Below are positions 48,801 to 61,100 of a stretch of 64,000 nucleotides of DNA, piece by piece. The stretch covers positions 124,001 to 188,000 of the forward strand of contig JALDNG010000477.1 of the NCBI GenBank assembly GCA_024349245.1, given 5' to 3'. Every line of letters starts with the position of its first letter. The first letter of the stretch is position 1. The position numbers were made by a program, and so were the translations under genes. A model generated the notes under the pieces. That model saw only the letters and a list, made by a program, of their open reading frames with translations, ran no database searches and had not been told where the DNA came from. The stretch comes from Neodontobutis hainanensis. Taxonomy: Eukaryota > Chordata > Actinopteri > Gobiiformes > Odontobutidae.

Positions 48801-51800
48801 AGCACATGTACAATATTTTCGATCATATATAAAATTATACGTTTAAGCGAATACTTTAAGGTTGAAATATAAAGGTGGTAATATTTATTTATTTGAGAAG
48901 AAATTCCAGTGAAACATAAGTCAGTTAGATTTCTTCATAAAATAAAAAATATATAACTATGTGCGATAACCTACACTGTGTCAATGATATTTAAAAATAC
49001 TTAAACCTAGAATTGTGAAATTTTTAAAATATATATGGAAATATTTAATTTTAAAAATAGTTCACGTTAAAATTGTAAAAATTTGGGATTCAAAAATGAT
49101 AAAAGGACATTAAAATATTTTAGAGTAAAATAGTTTTGGTTTATTTTCAAAAAACGTTATCATTGTAAATCTGTGTTAACTGAAATACAATACGCGCGTT
49201 TTTTCATGGATAGTTTTCCATTATTAGTGGCTAAAATATTTGTTGCCTGAACTCATTATATGATTCTTACGAACCCTGAAATGCCCTGCTAATAAAATCA
49301 TATCTTTAGAATGAAAAAAATCAGGATAAGTTTCTTGGATTGAAAATTATCCATCAACACACTAACTTAGAACGAAAGTCAATCCACTCAATTTTATTAA
49401 TTTTTTCCATATTCTAAATTAAATTGTGTGGTATAAATTTTTTGAAAGCAGAAACTTTTATTTTTACTTCACAGAGAAACAAAATCATCGCATACTTAGA
49501 GGTGTTATATCATATTGGTAAACGAAGATGTATAGAAAATAAAATTGGCACCAAATTTATAACTAACTTAGATATCGATGTTTTTTAAGTAAATCAAAAA
49601 TAGTTTACTTTGTATCTCATGACTTTAGGATGAGCCATATGTCGAAAATTAGAATATTTTAGTCTGAGAACGATTCGCCTTTATTTAGGGTTTCATACGT
49701 TAAATAAAATTGATAAATTATTTTTTTACCTGATGAAAAAGATTTAACATGTCAGCACGGAAGCGAATGAATGCGATCAATTAATCGTTGAGATCATAAA
49801 ATACTCTTTTATAAAAACTATCGAAAAATACTTAAATTATAAAATCTAGAATTATGGAAAAACTCGAACCACGAAGAATATCGAGTAATAAAACTTGAAA
49901 GAAAAGTTATAACTACAATTTTTGATGGAATATATGTAACCAATAAAAACGAGGAGTTTCGATGTTTAAAAAATGTCAAATCTAAATAATATAAAAAAAC
50001 GTAATTTGCATTAAGATAGTAATTTAAATCCAATGTTATCAATAAAAATTATAAACACTTAATTAAGAAAAAATTGACCATAATCTCAATTTTTGTGAAA
50101 TTATTTAAAAACGTCTTTCATAATTAATTTCATGTTAAGATTAAACAAAATTTAATAAATAAAAGAGACGAACAACATTTATTGCATGTATTAATCTATA
50201 TAATTTTAAGCTTAGTTAATTATATTTTTTCAAAGATATTAAATATCAAAAATCTAAAAAGAGTCTAATGTGGTTTTAATATTTTTATTCCACCTAATTA
50301 TTTTATTTAAACACCAAATTTAGATTGGTGATTTTAAATTTATACAAATAATATTTGAATTAAATCGGGTTCAGTGGTTTGCGAAGGACATATTGTATTA
50401 ATTTTAGTCATTCAATGAATAATACTGAGATACATAAATATTAGCTTTTGTACGAGGTGATTGTTTAAATGGACTTAAATTTTCGCAGAAGAAAATCGAT
50501 AGCCCCGTAGTTATAGTAAAAAGTTAATATAAAGTGTTGTTTGTTTATAAGGATCAAAATATCAACCCATGTTGTGGTCGAATTTCTTTCATGTGAAGAA
50601 AGTATGACGCGCCATCAGTTTTTCACATTTATTATGATTTCAGAATTCTATCAACATTGTTTTTCAAGAGTTATAAAGTAAATTTAACTTCATTCAAACA
50701 ACCTGTTATGATTTTATGTTTTCATATATGTTTTGTAACATTTTTTTCGACATTGCTATAATCACATATAAAGGTTGAAATAAGGATTTTTAATTTATAT
50801 CTTACGAAGAAATTTCAAAGAAAATATGACGTTTTTCAACAATTAGTCTGAATCTAGAAATGACAATAAATTTGTACCTCTTCAGATTTTATGATAATTT
50901 TTTTTCTCGGTGGAAGACAATAAACAAAATATAATCATAAGGTTGAAGTTTTTTGAACGAGACTCATATATTATGTTCCAAATCCATCGATATCATATGA
51001 AAACGATTTCAAAGTATTTTAAAATATTTTTCAAAACAAAAAGTAAATTCTCATATTTTCAAAATAAACAGCTAATTTCAGGACTATCAATAATAGATTT
51101 GATGAACTTTGAAAACTAAATGATTGAATGGATTTTAAATGAATTATTTCAGTGTTTTCGACAATTAATTGTGTTAATCTTCTCAAAATGCAGAACTTTC
51201 AGATTTTGAACCTTTCAAGAGTATCAACGAGTCTGTCATAAATTCAGCCTACCACTCAATGTAAAATATTTAAGGTCGTTCAAAATGATTTAGCTCTCAA
51301 GATCTATGTCAATTCATTGGATATGTGAGTGACTTACAACAAAATCATTTCAAGCATTTATATTTTATGAGAATCTTTCATATTATTCACATTTAGCTTT
51401 CTATCAGGTTAAGGTTTTGTAATTTTATGATTTATTTTGAAGATTAATTTATTAAGACTGATGAGTAAAAGTGTGACGGTTTGAAAAACTCGAAGTTACT
51501 TAAAAATTACTTATAGCACACGAAATTTTAAAATTCTAAAGTGAGTTTTATATTTCACAAATTATAAGTTTTATTTAAACATAAATGTGATATTTTGGGG
51601 TTGATCACTTTTTCGGATATTTGGTAAAAATAGATCCCTAATCAAGCACGTATTTTAAGATTAAATGTTGTCGTGTTTTGTGCTTGATTTTTCAAATTAA
51701 TGACAGTTGAATTTTATCATCAATCCACAAGTAGTTTTAAGACTAACAATATCTATCATTATAATTTACTCATTTGGGTTGACATACGCACCATAGAAGA

Positions 51801-54800
51801 GCGTAAACAGTAAAATAATACAATTAGAGGTATAAAATTGAATAATAATTAACTCTTTTTACTTCGGAATTTGTTTCGATGATAAAATGAAAATAACCGA
51901 ATTCAATATTCTTAAAATGCAAAAAATTTTGTCAAAATACTATACTGTTAAATTATTTTTAGTTTATTTTATAAGTTAATTATTTTTGTTTAAAAATATA
52001 ATGAAAAGAGAATAGATGTGAGTATTATTATGAGCATATTTTTGCTCAACCGCCAGAAAATATTTTGGCGCATGTCATAAAAGCATGTATTTTGTAGATG
52101 GAGTTTCATTAAATACGTCGAGATGTGTAAAAGTAATATAATGTAAACAAGGAGAGAAATAAACTAATTTTTTCCGCCTTTGAATATCTTGTTGTTTTTT
52201 ATCTTTTTATAATATGAATATTGTTATTTTTTGTTCTTAAACCATGAATTGAGGTTACTCCTGTGAATGCAAATAACAACAATTTTAAGCTTTAATTTCA
52301 ATTATCAAAAAATATTGAAGCCTGAGAGTATTTACAAGCTAAAATAAGATTGTTCAAAATAGAAATAACAATATAAGATAGGCATGCATTTTCGTACCAT
52401 GCATGAAGCGATTTTTGCACATACATCTATGGCATGAATGAATATTGCTTGAAAAGCAAATTAATACAACATGTCATTGGAAATAATTCTTCGAGGATGA
52501 CAGAAGATGGATTACTGTCATCTGTAAACATTTACACATTCTCTGATCAGGGAAGATATCAAGAATTCGCGTAAACTTCATTCACAAAGTGTAAAATTTG
52601 ATGATACTTTTTAAAATATACCATTCCAAAATAATTTAGACATTATTTTTGATTAAAATTTATATTCCACATTTGACTGAAAAAATCGTGATATTTAGGG
52701 TCGATGTTATTGTAATTTTTGAAACAAAGACAAAATATTTACAAATACAGGTTTTTAATATAATCCTCTTTTTAATTGGGGAAATAAAAGTGATAAAATT
52801 ATCTTTATTACGTTATTTAAACGAAATTTATGTTAAGATTGACAATATAAAGGTGGAAATAACTCAAAAATAAAAATTTTATATTTTAAAAAGCATGAAT
52901 TATTTTGCATTAGGAAACAATTTTTTGAGTATTGCTATCAAAGAATTAAATAAATTTTGCAAAATTTCAAAAATTATTAAACCATTCTAAATTTATATTT
53001 TAACAGCTTAGGAAATACATGACCAACATTTTCCATGCTGTCATGTTTCTGATTGTTTCATCAGTTTCAAAATAAAAGTATAAGTTTAAACTGTTCAAAT
53101 GGAATTTTCATCGAATTTCATTTTGTGTCATTACGATTATTTATGATGCCAACAAGTATTTTTAAAACTAGAAATGTAGAAGAATTTTCTATGGGCATTT
53201 GGATAGATCATCCAGACAGTCATAATCTGATTTTTTGTTTTTAATAGTTTTAATGAGTCAATTAAGAATCTTCTAAATTAACAATTCATAAAATGTTTAT
53301 CAAATTTTGACAGTTTAATAAGTGACATCCATAAAATCTGATAAGTCGAATTAATTGATGACATTGCCATTTCAAGTAATAGAAAGAGAAATTTCTCATT
53401 TAGGTTCTTAATCTTTAAGTTAATTTTGAAATTTACACCTTCCATCATATATTCATCATTTTATATAGTTTATAACATTGCTAATTTGAAATCAAATTTT
53501 AATGAGTTTCTTACTCACGTACACTCCGAAACGTTTTGAAGAATTAAAATTATGCGTACAATAAACCTTCTTTGTGACGACAATAAAACTATGTTTGTTA
53601 GATAAATAAAGTAAAATCAAGATTTCTGTTTTTTAATGAATCATGATGTTTATTATTTTTAAAAATTATTCGCATGAAAATATAATCAAAAAACCCTTTT
53701 GAAAAAATAACAATGTCGGTGTAAACTATGAGTCAATATAATGTTATAAACCTTCCCGAAGCATATTCCCCTGAGTTTAGGAACAACTTCCTTATTATTT
53801 TTATACCTTTAAATATTTTTTTGAAGTCAATGATCGAGATGATTAACGATGCTCTAAATTTAATTTTACGAGTAAAATGTTAGTTTGTTTAAATAATTTT
53901 ACTCAACCTTCAAGGTTAAATATAGGAAATAATGTTTATGGGCATAAACGAAAAATCTGTGATCCAGTATAGTTGTGAGGCAATTTTCATGGTTAATAAT
54001 TATCATAAGTTCATGAATTACTCTCTGTGGTCGAACGTATTTAGTGTCAATCTGAAATGCCTATGAAGCGATTCTCAAATTATTTATGAATTTTTTGCAA
54101 CCGAAAAAATACTTATTTATTCACGGCTTAGAATGGTAATCATATGAATAATAATAGTCAATCCTTTAGTCTAAAATTAATATTAAGATAACAAAAAATA
54201 AATGTTAAGCATGAAGAATTTGTTCAGAAATGCCAAATAAGAGGGTATATTTTAAAATTTTAAGAAAACTAATTAAAAATTTTAAGATGATATTTTCTGT
54301 AAATTTAGTAATTTTTAGAAATTTGCTTTTAAACTTATTTTATACATAAAAACTTGATCTTTTTTGAAATCTTCAAAAATATAGGAAATTTCATAAAAGT
54401 AAAGAAAATCGTAGAATTTTCAAATGGTAAATAAAGATATTAGAGCAGTCTTTGAGGATATACTTTTATGGATAACAACAGTTAATTTCAGCTATAATTT
54501 CATCTGATATTGCAAAGAGTAAATTTCAAAAACTTTGATATTTTTACACTGATGACGTTAATAAAAGAGTAAAACTGCTCATTTCATTTATTATCAAGAA
54601 TTTATACCCTTAAATCAGTTACGATAAAACGTTTATGATTTAATACATGAAAATTAAATGATTATCATTGCACCATATATTGTTTATTGAGTTCTGTAAC
54701 TCATACATAAGGAAGGATTGGTAGTTTTGAAGACGAAGTGTTTTAACCTTAATATATAGTGATAAATCATCATGTTTTTTTGTTTTAAGAAGAGATAAAA

Positions 54801-57000
54801 TTTATAACTTTTTCATATATACAGATGCGATAACCCATTATTAAAAATAACTCTTTCATTTTTTCATGGATAGAAAAATAAACCTTCAAAGTAAATTTAA
54901 AGGAAAAATATAAAATTTAATTAGATTGTAAAAAATTTATTTTTTTGAACATGAAAATTTGAAAAAATTAAACAACACAATAAATGATCGAATATAGTTG
55001 AGAGAAATTTTAAGATTTTATAAATACATACAAGGTTTATTCAAAAGGATACCTATATTGTACCATATGTAGTATTTTCTCGTTTTATAGAAGAAGATAC
55101 ATGTCATAGAAGAGAATTTCCCAGTTTGAACTGCTATAATTTTTAATTTCAGAAGAGATAAGATCGTCTCACAGACAAACGTATAATTTGTAAGGTTTAG
55201 ATAGCTCATTAATAATACATTCTTCAGAATTACATCTTAATTAAAAAAATTGCCTCATGAAAAGCAGATCATTGACATGTTCAAAAAGTTGTTTTTTCAA
55301 TTAAAAATAAACCATCAACTTTCCTTTTCAATGATAATCTGATGAAATAACTTTTTTCTGCACGAGGTTGTTTTTTGGGGAAATTATACAATTAATCATA
55401 TATCTCAATGAAATTTATCTTTAAATTATTCGTTTTCTAATTCACACAAAGTCAAAGTAACGATAAATATTTTTACAATCTGCTTTAGATTTTTTTAATT
55501 CGGAATATAAACCATATATTAGTTCTCTATATCTTATTTATGAATCTGTTACGTTCAAAAAAATATTATTTTGATCATTGGTTTTTTCATTCATTGAAAA
55601 TGTGAATTAAAATGAGATAATGTTTAATAACATGTATAACATAAATATTCGAATAAACAAAAGGTTAATCATCAGGTATGAGGCCTCGAAGTAAAATTAT
55701 TTATGAAATAATCGATATTTTTATATCCTATAAACTCGCATATGTAAGATATTTTATTGTTAGTTAAATTTAGAGATTTTTAAAGCATAATTTTTGTTAT
55801 AGCATGAATTCTTTTTTACTTTTTAGAAGAAATATTATCAATTGAGGTCTTAATTTAAATTATTAATTCATTTTTGGAATAGCAAGGATTCTTAAAAACT
55901 ACCAGGGCTTCTTTCGAATCAATTAAAATTACATGTATGCCCTTTCTGCACCTTTTCGTAGTGTATACACCAGTAATTTGTTCGTGAGAGACTTTCACTC
56001 ACTAAAACCTTCACACTCTCCTCTCCCCTTTAGAGAGAACTAACCTTGAGGCATTTATACTTTTTGAAGCATCGTAGGTTCTTGGCACATCAAGACCGGG
56101 AAAAATCACAAATTAGACATCGTCGCCTAATCTAAGGAAATTTCTCACTATCTGATCAATTCAGATTGACAAGGGTTGACGTCAAACAGTGTGAGAAAGG
56201 ATAATCGTAGTTATAAATTATTTAAAATATCCTCATAATTTACTTCACAAAATAAATGAAACAGCCTTTAAGAGAGATTCAAACATTCAATCAATTTGAA
56301 TTATATTTATAATTTGATCCGAAACAAGATAAATAAATCTTCTTGGTAGTTTTAAGATGAATTTTTGAAATAATCAAATTGAAACATTTTATTTTCCCAT
56401 TTATTTATAAACCTTCGAGTAAGTAAAAATAAATTAAATTTTCAATTAGTATAGATTTAGGTTCGGTGACACTACTCATGCAATAATTCATCACTATAAA
56501 TTAATCATCCCATGTTATCACGTACACGGGTTGAAAATAAACATATCATGCGATAACTATGAGTGATAAATATCATCAATTGGGGGTGAAAATTTCGATG
56601 ATCATCTTTAAGATAGGCTGGTGGAGTGAGGTTTTCTTTAAAATTTATGTTGAAGCTTACAACCCGTTAAGATGATTGGATCGAAATAACCTTATTTTTC
56701 ACAGTTCATTTTTGTGGTTAATTAATTTCAAAATTACTAAAATGGTGAAAGCTATATTACAATATTTGAGCATAAAGTAACATTTTAAATTCAATAAAAA
56801 GGCAAGCTGTCTGTGTTATAAAAGCAAAAAGAATCTTTTAAAAATTTAGAATATATGTATGAGATTATTCAATGGAGTTGGAACTCTTACCTAAACAGAA
56901 AATGTCAAACAAGTCCGACAATTAAAACAATGATCTCGCTCAAATTTGTTATTTTGAACAAAATCATTATTGCAACAAATTGAACGTTTTAACGCATCGA
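45805..57000. other. Long AT-rich spacer
   Basis: No gene recognised. A minus-strand frame at 46140-46328 contains 'KVERLHFRCFEDDTGILIS', which looks more protein-like than its neighbours but is unassignable. Two short perfect hairpins (47483-47502 and 52496-52522) and a GC-richer patch (about 55950-56200) are described among the findings. Confidence 0.35.
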
Positions 57001-58140
57001 TCAGTCGTTAAAAGTAAGGATTACTTTTCTGAAGTTTCCGTTGATAACAACTGATGTCATTAGCTCTGTACGTGTAAGTCTTGAGTATATCGAACACATG
57101 TTCATACCAAAGAAAATGTCTGTTTTATAAGAACTTGCAGAGAAAGCGTCAAAAATTAGATTCTGAGTCTTCGGCATAACTTCCAAGACCTCCAACAGAT
57201 ATGGCACTCTACATTCCAGATGAATTTTAACATATTATGAATGTGATTATGGCTAGGAGATAGATCGGCTTATTATGATGAGGAATTAAGAGTTTTTTGA
57301 TTGATTGAGTTGAGCTAAACTGTGGTAAGTGAATGGAACACTCAAATTCGTTTTAATCCATAATTTTTGACTTTTCCTTTAACATTTGGGACACTTTCAT
57401 ATGATAAAACAACCATTTTTACTGTCAAGTTCAATCAAATAAACAAACTAAACATTATAGAATCATGGATGAAATTAAGATTGTTACTTCTACCTCTTTA
57501 GAGAGAGAATCGGTTGATATATAACGTTGAGCAATTAGTAGATTTATAACAAAATTTCCCCACACTAAATTTTTATAGGTTGGTATTTCCGCTTGTGAAA
57601 AATGTACACTAAATGGGAATGAATTTTGACGATAAGAATGACAACACAAATAAATGACTATTTGTTGCTTACTTTCATGAGTAATGTTTCATTCATCAGA
57701 TGGTACTGATTTTTTTCTCTCTTAAGCTGATAACATGCTAGACAGTGAGGAGTTGACAGAGCTTCTGTCGTATTTTTAAAGTACGTCTCTTCTATTTTTA
57801 AGTCTGGCATGATATGGCGAGCATTATATCTCTTAATCTTTCCTGCCGAAGTCTGGAATAATTTTCAATCTGCATTTAAAGTCAAAGAAAGAACCACTTA
57901 GTTTGTCGATGGGCTCGTATTACGCACTACATGCCATTTTTCAATGTCATAGTTATTCTATGAACGTTCATGAATGGTCTCCTTAAAGAAATTCAGACAA
58001 AAGAGAAAGTCATTATAAAAGTGTTGGTCTGGTTTACCACAATCTGTACCAAGATGGTATCAGGTTCTGACAGTATTTCTGTATAATGGAGTCTCTTGGC
58101 ACTTCTTGAAAAAATTGTTGTCTACCTTGCTTATTTATTC
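57001..58140 (-). pseudogene. piggyBac-like transposase fossil, minus strand
   Basis: Read from high to low coordinates, about 58065-57935 gives 'GTDCGKPDQHFYNDFLFCLN' and then 'FFKETIHERS.NNYDIEKW'. This is similar in layout to the N-terminal 'GP......FF..FF...LL..I...TN.YA' region of piggyBac (DDE_Tnp_1_7) transposases. The frame at 57207-57001 gives 'LLEVLEVMPKTQNLIFDAFS' and then 'SSYKTDIFF', equivalent to the 'V..LL..LP.....IYFDNFFTSY.L' segment that contains the second catalytic Asp (here in FDAF). 'SIYSRLTRTEL' follows, like 'GTVR.NR'. The intervening part (57700-57240) is poorly readable; a frame at 57649-57455 may include the 'Y.P.KP.KWG' block. No terminal repeats or TTAA duplication were established. 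Frameshifts make it inactive. Confidence 0.6.
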
Positions 58141-61100
58141 TCACTTTTATGTAGCTAATAAATTTCATGTAGATATGTAAATTACCAAACTGGTTCTATT
58201 TTCTCCAATAATTATTAATATTTTTCAAGATTTATTTTTATAATGAGAGTAATTCAGTTATTTAGTCCCCATATAGTTACCTATCGCTTGATTAATCGTT
58301 CGTAAATGATACATTTAACTTCAGTAAATTAGAACCTGGATATCGTGATGCATTCAAATTTGAGAGATTAAAATTCTATTTGTCACTGATATCATAACAC
58401 AAAAATGATCTTTTTTTACCTAAAATTATAGACCACATAGAATTTAAACACCTTGTTTTATCTTGATTTTTATTTGAATGCCTCATACAAACAAAAATTA
58501 AAAGATAAACAAGATATTAATGAAAGATAAATAATGTCATTTTACAGTAAAAAATGATATTTTATCGATTCAAATAACGTTTATTTTTATATTTTTTACC
58601 AACAATTAAAAATGATCATTAAGGTTAAAGTCACGAAATCAAATAAGTTTGAAAATGAATAGTTTAACTTTACGAAAGAGTTATGAAGTGAACCGGCATT
58701 CCATATTTATCTTCATAGGTTCAGATATTCGTTTCGAACGTGTTATATCTTATAAAGAAATACCAATACATGAGAATTATTTATAATAATGTGTATCATT
58801 TTCTGAAAATAGCAAGATATCCTTTGATGGCTTAATTATATTTAAATTTTTATTTAAATATGTTGAGTATTTTATGTATTATGGCTTTCCAATGGAACAC
58901 GATGATTTAAATAAGCCATTTTTGGCCATATTTCTGGTGAATATATGTTAGAATATATTTTCTATCGTTGGATATTTAAACATTCAGTAAATGTTGAATA
59001 AACTAGGATTTTTAACATGATTCTTATCATTAAGAAGTTTCATTTATGCTTAAACCTTTCGAATTTTCGATACCTCATAAATTACAAAAAATTCAACCAA
59101 GATATTTCTTTTGGTTGAAATAATTTTATTATGCGGTGCTACACCTGGAAACCGCGGCGCGGGGAAAGATAACTTTATCAGTAAAATTGATATATATCCG
59201 ACAGTATGTTCTCACTAATTTATCTAAGCGTTACAAAGTGCTCCTATTATATTCAGGAACATTGCAAATAGAATACCTTTAAGCGAAGATATTCGTCTTT
59301 CGAAATATTAAAACAACCAAAATAAAAGACAATTTGAGATATAATCTTTTCCATAATTTCTAGTTCTCCTTCAATGTGTAAACTTCTTGTAATTCACTAA
59401 ACTCTGTTCTTCACGACAAGATTATGATCATTTATTATTGAAAGCAGAAGATTTATATTTAAAACCATCAATTCTGACTATTTTTGTGATATTTTTACAT
59501 TAATAGGATATGTATGACTGATGTTCGAAAGTCAAAGGGTATGTACTTAAGTACACTGTGAATTCGTTCAATGAATTTTTAGAGGTTTTCTGGAATCTCT
59601 TAAACTTAAATTCGCCGATTGCATAAAACACCTCTGTTTTAATACCTTTTATTAATATTCTAACAACCTAAATCTACTTAACAACACAAAAGCAAAGTGT
59701 TTCTACAAATGAACAACTTATAAAAGGCAGGCATCCTGACATGTTATCAAACTGATGTTTTTAAACAATTTCACATAATTTTTTCTTCAAATTATCTTGT
59801 TAAACTTCTGGGTTATTTGTTTTTATTCTCGGATAAAAACGCATTTTCTGTTAATTAAAATTAAATACGGTTTTTTGTCTTAAAAAATTTATGGTCAGAC
59901 GTGAAAAAGTGATGAATCAAAAGATATTTCGATTTTTGACTGTTAAGATATTTAATTAGAAAATAAACATTGAAATAGAATGAGATAATTGACTGCCACT
60001 AATAAGATGATTTAAAGCGAATTAAGTCCTTTTTAAAATAAAAACAGGTTTCTGTTTCATTCATAAATTTTTTTTTTAATTTGAATTTTTGTAAACATCA
60101 AATTTACTTTTATGCTTTTTTGGAATTTTTTTTAAATAAGGTAGCTTTTAATAAAATTACTCACTGTGAAAAGAAAATTATCGATTTATAAAAGAATAAA
60201 AAATCTCATGCTAACATTTATCAACGAGTATTTCCGATTATTTTCAAAAAGTTGAAAGGCAAAATTAATATATTGAAATTTGACATATAAATACTTTTAA
60301 TGATTTTCGTTTATCATTTAAATATTCGATTGATCAATTTTAAACAATCTGTTAAGTTATTTAATATTTCAAAGATAATTTAAAAAATTAATCTCAATTT
60401 TACAGTTAAAAATATTAAATGGAGTAAAGTTTTTGATTTAAAAAAATCTAAAATTAAAAATTATGGTTTTTTCTTATAAAATTCATATTTATAGAATATC
60501 TTTGAAAACCATTTATTCGGTTCTAAATATTAAATTATTTATTGGAAAATTCAAAAAATTTTCAATCAAAAAATGGTGAGATTTACATGGTTTATACGAT
60601 ATCTAACAAATAAAAACCAGTCAGATACTGTAAAAATACCTAAATATTAAATAAGAGAATTTTTTATTTTAGAAATGAGTCTAGTCTTTTCTAAATTCTC
60701 TTTCTTTTGATGATAAGCTAATTTTGTACTAATATCTATTATTTTTTAAACTAGACATGATTCACACATTTTTCAAAAATTTATAAAATTTCGGGTTTTA
60801 CAGATGAATTATCATGTTTTGAAATTTTTTTATCGTTTAAGTTTTTTTACAAACAAACGGAGAATTTGAAAGTGAGAAAACACATATTATTACTTAAACG
60901 TAAAAATATTGAGATGTTTATCTGACTTGGAATGAACTAATTGGTACATATTTATTTTTAAGACTTATCACTGATTCTCAATATCTTCTGTTTTATTAAT
61001 ATCAAAAAATTATTTTTTAACATATCTAAATTTGAATTATTTCCATTGAGTATGGATAAGGTAAGCATATCAGGGCTTCTTTTCTCTGCGTATGAATAAG

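Noticed and set aside
53728..53880. 51-codon ORF ('MSQYNVINLPEAYSPEFRNN' and onward) as a transposase N-terminus
   Set aside because: Only vague similarity to a MULE N-terminal segment; no catalytic block follows in any frame.
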